Assembly (NCBI GenBank): GCA_947652605.1
Contig: OX393581.1
Location: forward strand, 33,102,788-33,166,787
Reading direction: 5' to 3'
Source of the DNA: Elmis aenea
Lineage: Eukaryota; Arthropoda; Insecta; Coleoptera; Elmidae
DNA: 64,000 nt
Part shown: positions 13,091-26,654 of the stretch, piece after piece
Numbering within the stretch: position 1 is the stretch's first letter
Layout: each line of letters starts with the position of its first letter
Notes under the pieces: generated by a model
The model's database searches: none
Told to the model about the DNA's origin: nothing
The model's input: the letters and a program-made list of their open reading frames with translations, nothing else
Program-made: the position numbers and the translations under genes

Positions 13091-16000
13091 AAAAGGGAAA
13101 TTACCGTCCACTGACGGGAAATCGCAGATACATATTGGGGCGGCAAGTTTTTTTTAGCAAAGGGCGCTTGATGTTTTTGTTTTTTAGGCCAGGGTGCAAA
13201 AATGTTTGCGCTTGGCGCCCCTCGCGCCTCGCGCCCTTGGCACTTGCCCCGTTGCCAATGCATTGCTACGGTGCTGCATGGAAGCATCCTGCCTACGCCT
13301 CTGGGTATGTTTTGCATCCTGAAAGTTTAAAGCGGTAGTTCAGTTTTAACTTTAACTAATGCAATGCAGTATTATTGATCGTAATAATATTATACTGTAG
13401 GAAAACATTTGTTCGATTCGGAAATGAAAATCTACATATCGCAAGAAAATCCGCAGTTTACTCTTTTTACCTTTCGGGCATTAAGTAGATAGATAATCTG
13501 TTTAATTTTAATAGTTATGGTATGGTTAATGCAGGGTGATCCAGCGGTCTGTTTATAGTATTTTTAAATTAAGAATTTTGTGTTGTTATAGAGGTCTCCT
13601 CGTTTCAGTCACAGCCTGTGGTCTCACAAAGTGCGTGGAATGTTTATTATTTGCTGGATTCCAAAATACCACACAAATTGTTTGTAGAACTCGTCGAATT
13701 CCATTGTATTCGATGTAGCTGAAAAAGCAAAAGTATATGTAGGTGTCGTTTACGATTCATATAGATACATTTTAGTGTTTTTATTTTTTGTTTAAATGAT
13801 ATTCGAAAAGTAGAAACAATTGTATATTACAGTAAGTTTGTTGCAGCAAGGCTATGTACGATCCGATAAACGGATAAACGATAAAAAGTATGCGCTGTAT
13901 CGATATGGCGTGTCAATCAGACGATTAGTCGACTGATTCAGCAGTTATCGGATAAAATTATGAACTAGTTTGTTGAGGGTAAATATAGTACATGTACGAA
14001 GACAAGAACTGTCGCAGGATTTTTACACGCATGCGCTGCTTAAAAGTAACTTATTATCTGGTAGCTAAGCGCTCCCAAAACTTGAGGTAAAATTTTAAAA
14101 TCATGTATGGCGAAAATGATTACATTTAAGTGCGTCAATTGCATATTTGAAAATAACTCAAGGCGTTTTTAACAAAACTTAATATTTTGTAATAATTCCC
14201 CAAACCGCATCTCCCAAAACAAAAAAGTTACACAACTTGGAAGTACCTAACTGAAACACCCTGCAGTTAAAATGCTTGCAGCATACCATACCACGTTAAC
14301 AATGTCTAAGTAGGTCAGCTAGATGCATAAATCGTTAGTATGCAATTTAAGTTGCTAATAGAATTTTTCCGAGATGAGCTTATGTAATAGCACGATGCAA
14401 CTTTCCCTTTTATGAATACTCCTATAGTTGTAGAAATCACGTTTTTACTATGTTTGTAGCTAATAATTACGAGAATGGAATTACTGCAATTCTAATACAT
14501 AAATGACTTTAAAAACATCGCGTCATCTCATTATTTTGTACATAAATAATTTACAAAAATGACAAATGTGAAAATAACAAAAGTTACAGATGCCACTATT
14601 CTGTTGCAGTTATCCATTGTAAACGCTAGATAACTTTAATAATATTCCATTCGTATATTTTGGCTGTATTTTAAATAGTAAGCCATAATGTATTATTCCA
14701 AAAAACTATAATAACCCTTTTTTCGCATTTCCACGATGTATTTACAATAGTACTACTGTAAGTTGTTTTTTATTACCATTTGAAAAATACACCAAAAAAA
14801 AAATTGTCAATGATTATAATTATTAAAACTTCAGGTTTAAAACAATAAATTTACAAAGACGATGTTTATCTCCAAAGTATTCGTAAAGTACCTAACTGTT
14901 AAAATTTGATAGCCTCTTAATGAAGTAAGTATGGAAACAAATGTCAAGCTTTTATTAGTTTTTAAAATACTCGTAGCATTGTCAAAAACGCTGAAATAAA
15001 ATCATGGATGTACGATTGATCTGCTACGAACTGGTTACTGCGTGACGTCGCCGGGTATGTGATTAACGTAAGTGATTTTGTTATTCACAACTTTGATGCG
15101 AAATAACTTTGCTGACAGTCACAATGAACAATATTAACGATATCTGGATGTGCTTCAAGATTTCGATCAGCTACCGTTAGTGTGCGAAAATATCAGAAAA
15201 ATTATATTCAAGCGAGATGATGCTTTACCACATTTTGTATTAAATTTTCCCGACTTGAAGAATAAATTATTTTAGTAAATATAAAACAGATCGTCGAAAA
15301 CAAAAATACCAGTAATGAATTCGGGTGTGGGTCATATTCCCGACAGCCAATTTCGCTATAGTCCAACTTCCCGAAAACCGACTTCCCGATCTTAACTTTC
15401 ATCATTTACTTTAAGATAAAGCTGTATTCAACTTTTAAGCTGACTCTATTACTGACCAAATTAATGAAGTCCGGAAGTTGGACTGTATGTGGTTTTCGGG
15501 AAATTGACCGTTTTGGAATTAACGTGTATTTGCAACACCAACTTTAAAAATGGTATTTAATAAACTTTAACTCACTTGAAAATGCTAAAATAGCTGGTTA
15601 CCTCTTAAACACCCTGTATATGTGGTTGCGTTTTAAATAAACGATTAAGGAAATACAAAAGTATTTGTAGTTACATACGTAAGACTTGTTTATTACTTTC
15701 AACGTTTTTAAACAGAGTGAATGATTTGAAAGGGGCTGTAATCATTCGTGTATCTTTTGTAATAATTTCTGCAGTAACCTTGCTTTTAGAATTGCATTGT
15801 TGCATTGTATTATAAAATAATGTCTAATAGAATTTGCAAGGTTGCGATTTCGTAATGGTCGCTGTGCACGTTATTACTTTATAATTTAATCATTCAACTT
15901 CGTGTTTTTTTAAATACTTTTTATGATATTTGCTCATGAATATAATAAATTAATTTTCTTTTTAAGTAGATGATGTCAAAAATCCTGAATTTGAAAAATA

Positions 16001-16180
16001 CCTCAGTTTAAGGAAGCAAATTAAAATGTAAAATTTGTTTCCATATCTTTTTAACATACACTTATTCTTCGTTCATATGCCACATTTTAAGATTTGTCTT
16101 TTAGTGAAAGTTTAATGTATATAAACCATTAACATTTAAGGATATTTTCTTACAGTATAGGGTTACAATAATTGTATATT
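13091..16180. other. AT-rich non-coding stretch with decayed repeats
   Basis: No gene is visible. The short GC-rich patch at 13190-13300 gives opposed ORFs of 67 and 84 codons with no recognisable motif. A repeat at about 13860-14040 is related to 26655-26830. Inverted copies of GTCCAACTTCCCGAAAACC and GGTTTTCGGGAAATTGACC lie at about 15360-15510. Orphan CACCCTG ends occur at about 14258 and 15606. Confidence 0.5.
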
Positions 16181-16400
16181 TTATATACGTCAAAATTGAC
16201 AAGACAACGTAATTACATGTGTATATTAGCCAAAAAGCCGTTAAAATCGTATGTATTGTGTGATCGTAGAAAAAGTACGCTACATAACACGAGTTGTAAA
16301 GCAACTCGTGGAAATACGCACTCGCCGCTACACGGCTCCGTGCGCAACTTTTCCACTCGTGCCTAATATGCTCCTTACAACTCTTGTTATGTAATATACT
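16181..16400. repeat. Interspersed repeat with GC-rich hairpin core, copy 1
   Basis: This copy shares with 31300-31490, in opposite orientation for its flank, the segments AGCCAAAAAGCCGTTAAAAT and AACACGAGTTGTAA. Both copies carry the core GGAAATACGCACTCGCCGCT followed by CGGCTCCGTGCGCAACTTTT in the same + orientation. The core GCAC...GTGC can fold into a hairpin, and AACTCGTG motifs bracket it. The short frame across it (16172-16366) is repeat sequence, not a gene. Confidence 0.7.
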
Positions 16401-17527
16401 ATTTGGCTGTATTGTTTGCTTTAAATGTCGAAATGCATAGTTTTAAACTACATTAAATTATAATCAGTATTAGTTTAATAAATTTTAATATTTTCGCCTG
16501 AAAGAAAAACCTTTAAACAACACTAATAAAGATGCTCTATAAATTAAATTTAAAAACAATATGTGCATTCAAAATATTTCTTACATGCTTGGTGATTCTT
16601 AAGCAATTCTGTAAAGAATAAAAACATGAAAATACTGTTAATTTAAATGTAAATTAAATTCATTAGCGTCATTTGAATATCTATAAACTTTACTTTTCAA
16701 TTTAACAAAAAAAAAACATATTTAATTTTATGATTTTCGTCTTTTTATTTACTTTAACTGCTCATTGGAGCTTAATACATACAACATACATGTGTTATGA
16801 GTACTTAAAAAATTGAGTTCATCTACGTTTTATTACAAACATTATTGTTTTTAATTAAAAGACAATAAAATCATGCAATAATGTGGTGAAGTTGTTTAAT
16901 TTTTTTAATTGTGTTTTACAGCTTATTGTTCGATCAAGCTAAGGTCAAAATAACTGACCTTAACATTTTATTGTTAACTAGATTTTTACAGCAGTACAAA
17001 TGCAACTCGAGCTCACAAAAGTCGCCTTGTGTTTAGTTAGAATTGTTGATTAATGACTTAATTATAAATAAGTATCTGTTTGACTATCTTATTACCGTTA
17101 CAGTACGTTATTAGTTAACAGTATCAGTGTTACAGCAAGCAAATCATTAATAATAATGTCTATACAACGTATATCACTGTGTTCTTTTAATCCTATCTCG
17201 CATAATTTTTTCAAATGTGCGAGTTTTTCCACTGGAAGTTGTCTAGGAAGTTATTTCTACCATCTTAGATAGGCGCAAACATAAGTAGGCAATAATTTAA
17301 TGCACGTAATTTATCAAACTCATGGTATATGTAGGTACATTTCTACAGTTTTGCTGTTGACAAGCAGAAATGCAAGTTGTGCAAGTCGCAACAACCTTAC
17401 ATCGCGATTTTTACTTTCCGCTAACTTATTCTGTTGTAATCCAATGCATATAATATCGTGAGTTTTGAGAGTGGAGAACAGAGGCGGACTTGTCAGTGAG
17501 GTCATTGAGACGAGTCAGCGATATACA
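16401..17527. other. AT-rich non-coding stretch
   Basis: I see no gene or recognisable repeat here. Confidence 0.5.
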
Positions 17528-17750
17528 TACAGGGTGTCCAAGCAAGACTGCCGGTGTTCATAAAGAGGCCATGGTGTAAGTAATTTTTAGGGACCCCAGT
17601 ACAATTTTCAACGATAAAAAAGCGTACCATATTTTTACGAGAAAAACAAACAAATTGTATTCGAGCAGTCCCGTTCTCTATCCGACTTTGTCTGATAGTT
17701 TGTGAATAACAGCAAACACGCACACGTATAGACGTCAATGTTGAATAAAC
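17528..17750. repeat. TACAGGGTGTCC-ended repeat fragment
   Basis: It begins with TACAGGGTGTCC, the same type of end as the foldback elements elsewhere in the window. No matching right end is visible, so the right boundary is approximate. Confidence 0.4.
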
Positions 17751-20700
17751 ACTATCATAATTTTGTTACAATTTAAAATAAGTAGAACCAATACATAACC
17801 GAAAACTACACCAATTGATATCAAAAATACATATAAGACTAGGCGCTGACATGCAATTATTGGTCGTGCAATGGTTTGGTTGCGGCAGTCATGATCATTG
17901 GTTTATATTACTACGCGCTCACATGCAACTGATGTACAACTGTAAATTTGGGCAACTTAACGATTGCGCGACTTTGTACAACTGTTTTTTTGTCGTATAG
18001 GTTTGAATTTCGTCCTCCTTGTCATCTCAAGAGCACAAACCGTAGCTAACTCGTAGAAATCCATGTTGGAACCAAACAATTTAGTTGCTTGTATCTGTGT
18101 GACTGCTGATTTAGTTTTGTGTATGCGAGCGCGGTTTAGCCATTCGTGGATCAAACTGTTGCAGAACTGATTAATTGCATGTCAGTGCCTATCCTAAGGC
18201 AGGTACGTGTAATGTGTAATCGTTCTGCAGACATTGTTGGATGAATGTAACTTTCAATTAGCTTTAAATTGCTGAAATAACGTTCTGCACTTGCTATATT
18301 CACAGAAAAATCTGAGTACAGTTAAAATATCAGGAAAAAGTTGTTTATAATTGTTGTTTAATATGTTTTTCCAAAAAGTTTTTTTTTCATATTTAAAATG
18401 TCCATGCGTATATACGTAATTTATAAAATATCGTATACTGAAAAATTAAATTAAAATTTGCGTTTTATTATAAAATTTGTGTGCCACAATGAATGTACTG
18501 ATGAAAATACCCAATCCGTTCCTGCATAATATTATGAGGATTGAAAGTGGAGAGTGTAAACTGTATCGTAAGCAATAAAGTGCACCCACCAAACTAATTA
18601 CTTTCAATCCAGTACACTGCGTGTTTGTGTAGGTCTTACTTGATTCAGTATTATGTATATATCGTATTACAACGTCTAACATATGTGGCGTGCACTGTTT
18701 GCCGATAATAAAGTTGTCAATGCTTGCTTCTATTGTTATGCCAAGTAATTTTTATCGGCATAAATTAACTAGGTGTATGCTGAATTATTGCAGTATTAAT
18801 ATTCTTAGTATCGTGGGAAATATTATTAAACCCTGGCACGGAGTTACCACTTCGTAATGTTGCAATGAAGTAACAATATCTAAGTAATTTTTCTCTTAAC
18901 AATAAATCACCTTGTAGCATATATTATTATTAATATTAATAATAAACAATTTAAGACGCAGCGTTCGTGGGGAGCGTTAAAGGCGGATGAAGTGGGCTTC
19001 AGTTTTCTAGGAATTTCAGTAATTCCAACCGTGAGATTAATAAAATAATAAAACTGTTTAAACAATTACTGTTGCAATTTTAGAAAACACGATTAAAGGC
19101 TCTGTCCTCGATAAGTCTAGTAGCTTTTGCTTTACATGGCAGTTAATTTTTACTTTGAAAAAAGCTAAAGAATAAAAATATACCTATCAACAAAAAACTC
19201 ACGTTAGGTAAATAGGCATAAGCACAGGAAATATTTTTAAACACTTCGGTTGGGTTAGCAGAGTATTTTGTTTTCTTTAGTGACCAGTGGTAAATAAAAT
19301 AAGACGATGTGTATTTTCTACATGGAATTGATATAAAAGTTTAGATTCAATATTATTACATTGTAATACAAACTGTTAACATTGTAATCGATCAATTTCG
19401 TGAAAATTTGTTTGAATAAAGAAGGAATAGCTGCAACAAATTAAATAAGATTTTTTAAATTACTAACAAAATGCTGGTTAAATTTTTATTACATATTCAT
19501 TGTATTTTAAAATTGTTTCAATATCAGAATACTGCTTAATTATTTATATTATAGGTTTCGTACCTTTAGCGAAAGTAAGAAGAGGGCCGTCTTATTCATT
19601 GAATTTAATTTTTCCAATAAATTAGAATTAGATTTAAATATTATATGGAAAAAGTTTCACTTTTTTAATACAATCATAATCCTTAGTGACTATCTACTAG
19701 TATCACTATTGAAAGAAACTAAACATAAAATGTATATTTTATAACGCAAATGTAAATATCAATCGTCTTAAATGAAACTAGTTCACAAACTCTTTAATGT
19801 AATTACCGACAATTATTTTACATGAGCAAAATACCTCTGTTTATTTCCAATAACATCTATTTATCTATTACAGCTTCAGTATTATCCATGTAAAAAAGGG
19901 TAGATTTAATTTTATCTTTCTTTTGTTATTTGTAAAAACCAATTTCTCGAGAAATATACGAAGGAATTACAGCAATACCCTCCTGTCATTTCAAATATGG
20001 TATTTCCTAGTCTCATTTGACCTTGCAACTAAAGGTAATAATGCCAATTCACGAATATAAACTAGACACCTATTTCTTGCCATATCTTAAACTAATCAAT
20101 GTGCATTTTAAATCGAAGTTGTATCTCAGGCACAAGCTGTCTTAATAGGACAAAACATTCCAAACACGTTAGTTTGTTTTGAAACGCACCAACAACGTCA
20201 ACATTAACTTTTAAATATTTAATATTACGTATTATACACACTCATATATTTACGTAGTACTTGCAAATTCCCCTAGCCTTTGTAATTTTATGAATATTGT
20301 ACGTAATTGGTTCTTCGTTAGAATCTCCAATATGAGAAGTCTGATACATATACCCGACGGTGCTCATCATAGTCGACTTGTGAAGTGTTTGTTGGTAACT
20401 TGTCTGTGCAGACGTTATCTTACGACTTACGCGAATGAAATTGATTTGTGTCCACGAGGTGTCACGTAGAAAACTTGTAATTGTTAGTGGTTTTACTTTC
20501 TATGAGTTAAGTGTGCTCAGACGCAACTGGATACTTATGAAGGCGATGTAAAACTATTAAATTGTTCACAACTAAGGTATTGCTAATTTAGATGTTTAAA
20601 TTTATTAAGCTTGCGTTTTTTTACCGTTTTTTATAAACCGTAAATGATTTGAAATTGTGCAAACTTGTTTCTATGTTAAATTACATAATTTATCTTTATG

Positions 20701-22360
20701 CGAAAAAATGTTTCGATTGTGTTATTGTAGGATGAAAATATAAACTTTTTGCAGTGAACTTTACTACAGTTTTTTTTCCTTCAAGTTAAACTTGAATAAG
20801 CTATCATTTTGGCACATCAGCGTATTTTCTCGTATTTAGCGCGCTGATTACTCTTATTCTTATTCTTGCTAGTTATGGCTAGTAATCGTCTTTATAAGGT
20901 AATTGTACCCTTTCAAGTTGCCAAGAGTAATTCTTACGCAATAAGTAACAAAGAAAACACAACAGATGTTTTATTTTTTAACTGCCTGTTCATTTCTTGT
21001 TGATTCGTTCTCAACAACCTGAACCCGACTTTCCCCAAACTTTGGTTCATGGTACATCTTTTGTTATTGTAGGTTACGTTCTTGTCATCATACCCATTAG
21101 CACATATTTTACGTGGAGGTTGCCGAAACGTCGAGCACCAAATGAAGCAATTTTAACGCGGAAAAATCCCAAAAATAATCTTGCAAAATATAACAGCCGC
21201 AAAAACCCAAAAAGAAACATAATGTACAAATATCTCAAGAAATCGTTCTTGATGCACAAAATCCAAACACTGTCGTTATACAGTAGTATACACTGTCAAC
21301 GATGACTATAATAATTTACCGTTAGTTTGTTTTGCTAAAGCTTATATGTATCTCCATAAAATAATCCCATTTAAGTGGTAAAAGATTTTATAAATGATGG
21401 TATTAGTTTACTAATTCAATAAAATACCGTTAAATGAAAATACCAAATAAATAATGCCATGAAAAACATGGCAAAAACAAAATTTGCGATAACAATATTT
21501 TGTTAATTTCTAATGGAAAAAAATTACCATTCGCCATAAAAAACAAACTGTAATTGTCTGTTACTTAATAGTTTTTACTTAAATGTGTAATATCTTAATA
21601 ACATGAACATTAGTTCAAAAAAAATTTATACCTCGAAGAAAATATATTAAATAAAATTGATGATTTTTGAATCGTAACTTTAAATAACGAGTAAAGAAAA
21701 CCTAGTTTATTTTCGCATCGGGGCCTAAAAAATTGTTTCACTATCGTTAGTTACATGGTTAATAGAAATAAATAAACAAGTACATACGAACTCGTATCCT
21801 TGCCTAAGCGAAGTCAAATAAGTTTTTTTAAAGTTAATTTAAATAAAAGGTTCGATGACTGAATTTGTTTCGATATTGGCACAAGTAAGTATAGGTATGC
21901 AGTATTGAAGAAAAATTAGTTAATAGCCAAAGAATTGAGATTTTTCTCTCTAATAAATCAGAACAACTTCCTTTGGTATTTCAAAATGCGTTGTATTGTT
22001 TATATTCATTCAATAACTCACCAGTTTGCTATTGCTACAATGTTGGTGTATAAACGGGTAATGCTAATAAAAATAATCTAGTAGGCTAAAAATAGGTGTA
22101 CTTTTAACCATTACGACATGCACGTGCGGTGAGTAATTATTTTGTGTGACAAAACCGCATGCGATAGACATTAACAACCAAATTATCAGTGTGCGATAAA
22201 TTACGTTTCAGCTTACGTAAAGATGTGCGTTTGAGGGGATATTAATTGTAATTTATTATTAATTCTTCTACTTAATGAACTGGTTATGAATTTATTTATG
22301 CCATGTCAGTATGATAAAAACGTGGTTATCTCACATTTTGCGCTGCTTTCTTTACAGCAG
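17751..22360. other. AT-rich non-coding stretch
   Basis: No gene can be supported. A 102-codon frame at 20997-21305 contains the phrase TTGCCGAAACGTCGAGC, which resembles tails seen in retroelement remnants, but I cannot assign it. A near-perfect palindrome of ATT/AAT repeats lies near 18920-18945. Confidence 0.5.
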
Positions 22361-22450
22361 TGTTTTCCGATCTGGGAGGCGCGCCCCCCTGGGGAGCGCT
22401 AGACTATTGCAAGGGGATGCGCGCAGCTTTTACCAAAATATAAATTGTGT
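22361..22450. mobile_element. Partial hAT-type MITE (same family as 11221-11493)
   Basis: It shares the left-end order with the copy at 11221: a CAGTG-type end, GGCGCGCCCCCC, then AGACTATTGCAAGGGG, GCGCAGCT and TTACCAAAATAT. The right terminal repeat is not found, so this copy is truncated or decayed. Confidence 0.65.
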
Positions 22451-22824
22451 TATGATACAAAATTCCTTGTAAAATCGTTTCAGTTAGAGTAGTCGTCAAT
22501 AGAAGCAAACACCACATACTTTCTGTATATGATTACAACAACAGGTTGCAAAAGTTTTCGTAGAGCAAATGGATATGCAATTTGAAATGAAATTTAAGAC
22601 AATTATTTTCTTCAAACATTTGCTTTGAGACATTAACCTGGCCTTAATTATTTTAATTTTACTTCGGAGTTATTTCATTTCCCTTTAAATGAATAACATG
22701 GAACAAATATACTGGCGCAGCTTTTACTAAAATTTACTTTAAAAACATCAGTTATCAGTTTAAAAGGATTTCAACTTAAGTAAAACAAATTATCATTAAA
22801 ATATTACTGTCGTAACTTGGGAGT

Positions 22825-23477
22825 GTACAGGGTGGCCTATTTTCGATGCCCATACAGGGTATCTCGGTTATTATCAGAAATAGAAAAAAAACTAAGTACG
22901 TAGTCTCGATTTTTTTTTTTCGAGAGAGAAATATCTCGCTTAAACGAAAGGATAGAAAAAAACTTTAAAGGCGTTTTTGCATGGTTTTTTGTCCTTAATA
23001 AGATAGCGATGTTCAATTTTTTTTACTCATACGAATATTGATATATTACACCTAACTTTCTTATTTTAAATGGCAACCATAGTTGGCTTTGGCATTAATC
23101 GAAAGCTTATTTTTTTGCGCTTTTCAAAAATATACAATTTGCTCATTGTTGCTATTTAAAATAAGAAAGTTAGGTGTAATATATCGATATTCGTATGAGT
23201 AAAAAAAAATGAACATCGCTATCTTATTAAGGACAACAAACCATGCAAAAAATGTCTAAAGTTTTTCTCTATCTTTTCGTTTAAGCGAGATATTTTACAT
23301 CTTTGAAAATTGCCAAAAATCTGTTTTTGGCTATATTTCGGTAATTAAAAAAGATATCAAAAATCTGTTTACGGAAATGAATTTCTCTCGAAAAAAGAAA
23401 TCGAGACTACATACTTAGTTTTTTTCTATCTCTGATAATAACCGAGATACCCTGTATGGGCATCGAAAATAGGCCAG
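22825..23477. mobile_element. Foldback MITE, TACAGGGTGGCC family
   Basis: The inverted repeat runs nearly the full length. The left side reads GGCCTATTTTCGATGCC, then TACAGGGTATCTCGG and CTCGATTTTTTTTTTTCGAG. The right side returns the same blocks in reverse complement, down to GGCATCGAAAATAGGCC. Inner arms with CACCTAACTTTCTTATTTTA and its reverse complement flank a loop of about 80 bp. The last bases of the right end (CACCCTGTA) are lost or mutated. A diverged relative starts at 44324. Confidence 0.85.
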
Positions 23478-25633
23478 TGTTTGGGTTTTGTCGAGCAACA
23501 ACGATTTGTTGATAAATTTGTTCATCATTTATGTGGGACACACTACTCGTACAATGTGTGTATTTTTTTTTTTTAATTTTACACCAAACTAACAGTATTT
23601 AAAGTTACATGGCGCAACTTCTTTTTTTGATTTAGTTAATATGTTATAAATTGCACGCTCTACATCTGCTCTATCTGTATCCAACCCGATTTGGTTAATT
23701 CGTGCGTATTAAACGCCATGTTGTTTTTATTCTTGCAAAGGAAATTTTCATCTTATATCTAATATATCATAACAAGAGGTGATGCCCATATATAGCGAGA
23801 GAGAGTAATCGTCATTAATAATCTTGTCGACCACAGGAATTTTTTCAAAATTGTAAAACAACTTTTATCTTATCGTACATATTCAGTTTTTCTTAAAAAA
23901 GACTCACTTAAGCTCTCTTTAAAAAATTACTTTGCTGGCTATTATTTATAATTTGATAATGATACAATGGCACGCCGGCATGTACACCGAAGATTAGTAC
24001 ATTCAGTTTTTATTATTAAAAGACGTCAAGTTGCCAATCTGGATCTTGAACATTAATCATGTGGTATAAACAAGGAAATGCAGCTTAAGTGCATTATCTG
24101 TCTCGTCAAAATAGTTGAGTTTATAATATGAACTTTATATATTGTAGTGTACCGCTTAACGTCCACGTTTTTTTAGTATGTAAAATATGTATGCTGTACA
24201 CAAGCCAAAAAGCTTGATCCATAAATATTACGTTTAAGACAGTTTCATATAGCTAGTGTTAAACAGTAGATGGTCATTTTGTAGAGACAAAATAGTGAAA
24301 CTCGAAAAACTTTTAGTTTTAATCATATATTTTCATTTATAATTTAACTGGATCGAAGACAATGAACAATCTGATAATCTTAATGCTTAGTTTAAAAAGT
24401 GTAAAATAAATTTAAAGTGCCAATATATCATAGCAGGAAGCCTGCAATACTCTTTCCTCCATCATAAATTGTGAAATATTTATTGAAAAAAATCTGTGAA
24501 TTTAATCAAAATTCTCAATTTTCATGTAGTAAATGAATGCAATTTTTTTAACAATTTCATGTTAGTGATTTAAAATCATTTTCGATGACAGAATGCGTTA
24601 TGAATATCTTATCAATGAAAGTTACACGGATATAACAAGCAAATTGTGACCAAGAAAACTGTTGGCAGATTTGTTTTTTTTTTATATGGCAATAACAGAA
24701 TGATTCGTATAATATTATCACTGATTGTTGTAAACAGTTTGTTCTTATTATTTTTTATATCGCACGAATATCCAGAGAAAATTTTGAGGTACAAACAGTT
24801 GAAAATTTTGTTTTTTGTGCGACATAACAGAAGATATTGCAAAAACAGAAAACTTTCAATTTAAGTGGAGAAAAAACAAATTTGAATTTATTGATATTCA
24901 GTTTCTGGGAGCTTACTTTTTATTTTTCGCATCAAAGAAGAAAAAACAATCGACGAACAAGCTTCGGAACACGTTTTAGTAGCAAGCCGATAAATGATTT
25001 CAAGTTGCATTACAGTGGCGATAGTATCGATACCTTGTGTCATTACACGTGTTACCAAATTTGCAAAAAAACAGCGATTACTTAATTACTATGTACTTTT
25101 CTGATAACTTTAATCCACCGTCCTACGCTGTTAATATATCAAAAACCGTAAATTTTACAACCTGTAAGTTTTTGCTACCAATAAACTGTGGACGTAGAAT
25201 ATGAAACCTAATAAGTACGTAAGGAAACACCTGTACAACTTTGTGTTTGTTGTAAAATGTTAAATATACCTTCTAAGAAGCGCTATCCGTATATAAACAC
25301 ATAGTAAATGTACCCCAAATAAAATTCTTGATACGGTGTTTTGGAATATGCACAATGTGGCTGTTTTAACGGCAATGAAAGAGATAAAAGAAGTTTTGTG
25401 TCACGTCACGTCGTACGTTTATATCTGAAATAACGTGCAAGTTCACTTTAAAGCAACTACGTGATATATAAGCTTGCATTTTCGCCAGTATAGGACTAAG
25501 AGCATTTCCGTGAAATGACATTGTGTGTGATAAATATAGCATAGATCAGTTTCGATATAATTTTTAACCTATTTGCTGTAATACTGAACGATAATCGAAA
25601 TTCGGTTTCTTGAATATTTTTTTAAAGGTGAAT
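23478..25633. other. AT-rich non-coding stretch
   Basis: No gene is visible. The short frames at 24612-25085 have no recognisable motif. Confidence 0.5.
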
Positions 25634-25647
25634 TTGTGCCCTCAGTC
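25634..25647. repeat. Target-site duplication, left copy
   Basis: TTGTGCCCTCAGTC is repeated exactly at 26318-26331. The two copies bracket the retrotransposon tail between them. Confidence 0.85.
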
Positions 25648-26317
25648 TACTACTTGAATGTAACAACAGAAAGTGGAAAAGAATACAAGTTTGAAGAGGT
25701 GGAAAAGTTCACGTACCTAGGGGCCGTATTCTCAAGAAACCCAAATATAGACAATGAGATACAGGCAAGAATAATGGCTGGAAACCGATGTTTGGGAGCA
25801 CTAAACAGAGTTCTGAGAAATAAAAATATTTCTAGAAAAGCAAAGATCAAAATATACCACACTACTATAAGACCAATAGTGACGTACGCGTGCGAAACAT
25901 GGACGCTAAACAAAACAGAACAAACAAGACTAGAAGTGTGGGAAAGGAAGGTGCTAAGAAAAATATTTGGCGGAAAGAGAATTGGAGATGGGTGGGTAAG
26001 AAGAACAAACGATGAATTAAAAGAACTATACAAAGAAACAAGTATCATTGGGGTTATAAAAGTACAAAGGCTAAGGTGGTTGGGACATACAGAAAGAATG
26101 GAGAGTACAAGAATGCCGAAAATGGTAATGATAAACAAGCTAGGGGGAAGGAAGAGAAGGGGACGACCCAAAGCAAGATGGAGGACGGAAGTGGAGAGAG
26201 ATTTAGAAACGTTAAAAATTACTGGATGGAGAAGGAAGGCCAGCGATAGAGAAGGATGGAAGAAAGTTATCAAACAAGCCATGGGCCAACTTGGCTCGCA
26301 GAGCTAAATTATATATA
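25648..26317 (+). mobile_element. 5'-truncated non-LTR retrotransposon (C-terminal RT region)
   Basis: A continuous + strand frame ending with TAA at 26305-26307 encodes the region after the reverse-transcriptase palm. Visible family blocks in order are FTYLGAVFS, an EIQARI/AGNRCLGAL helix, IYHTTIRPIVTYACETWTL, the RKVLRKIFGG block, RLRWLGHTERM, GRKRRGRPKARW and a terminal REGWKKVIKQA block. These are typical of the C-terminus of RTE/Jockey-like elements. The catalytic YxDD region is absent, so the copy cannot move by itself. It ends in a short TATATAT tail rather than poly(A). An exact 14-bp duplication on both sides shows a young insertion. The GTG at 25636 is part of the target site, not a start codon. 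Confidence 0.85.
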
Positions 26318-26331
26318 TTGTGCCCTCAGTC
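26318..26331. repeat. Target-site duplication, right copy
   Basis: It is identical to 25634-25647. Confidence 0.85.
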
Positions 26332-26423
26332 AGTTTCAAGTTTTCGGTTAATTTTACAGATTCTGAAAAATGATATTAAAGGTTTGTTTAAGCAACGCTA
26401 TATTCCTACTCTATCCGTTAAAC

Positions 26424-26646
26424 CAGTGCCCAACCTTTAACTGGGCTCGAGCCAATTTCGAATTTAGAAATTTTAGGCGAGCCACATATAATATATTTTG
26501 ATTTTAATTTTAAACGTTTTAATGCACAAACAATAAAAATTTGTAATATGTTAAAGAAAATGAGGCACATCAAAAGTTGTTTCGAGCCACATTAAAAGGT
26601 GTCGCGAGCAACACGTTGCTCGCGAGCGACGGGTTGGGCACCACTG
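26424..26646. mobile_element. hAT-type MITE with exact 8-bp target duplication
   Basis: The element runs from CAGTGCCCAACC to GGTTGGGCACCACTG. The octamer CGTTAAAC flanks it exactly at 26416-26423 and 26647-26654, as expected for hAT transposition. The interior repeats GCGAGCCACAT-like words and a GCTCGCGAGCG palindrome. It has no coding capacity. Confidence 0.9.
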
Positions 26647-26654
26647 CGTTAAAC

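Noticed and set aside
25650..26282. 210-codon minus-strand frame
   Set aside because: It is the antisense shadow of the retrotransposon reverse-transcriptase tail on the + strand.
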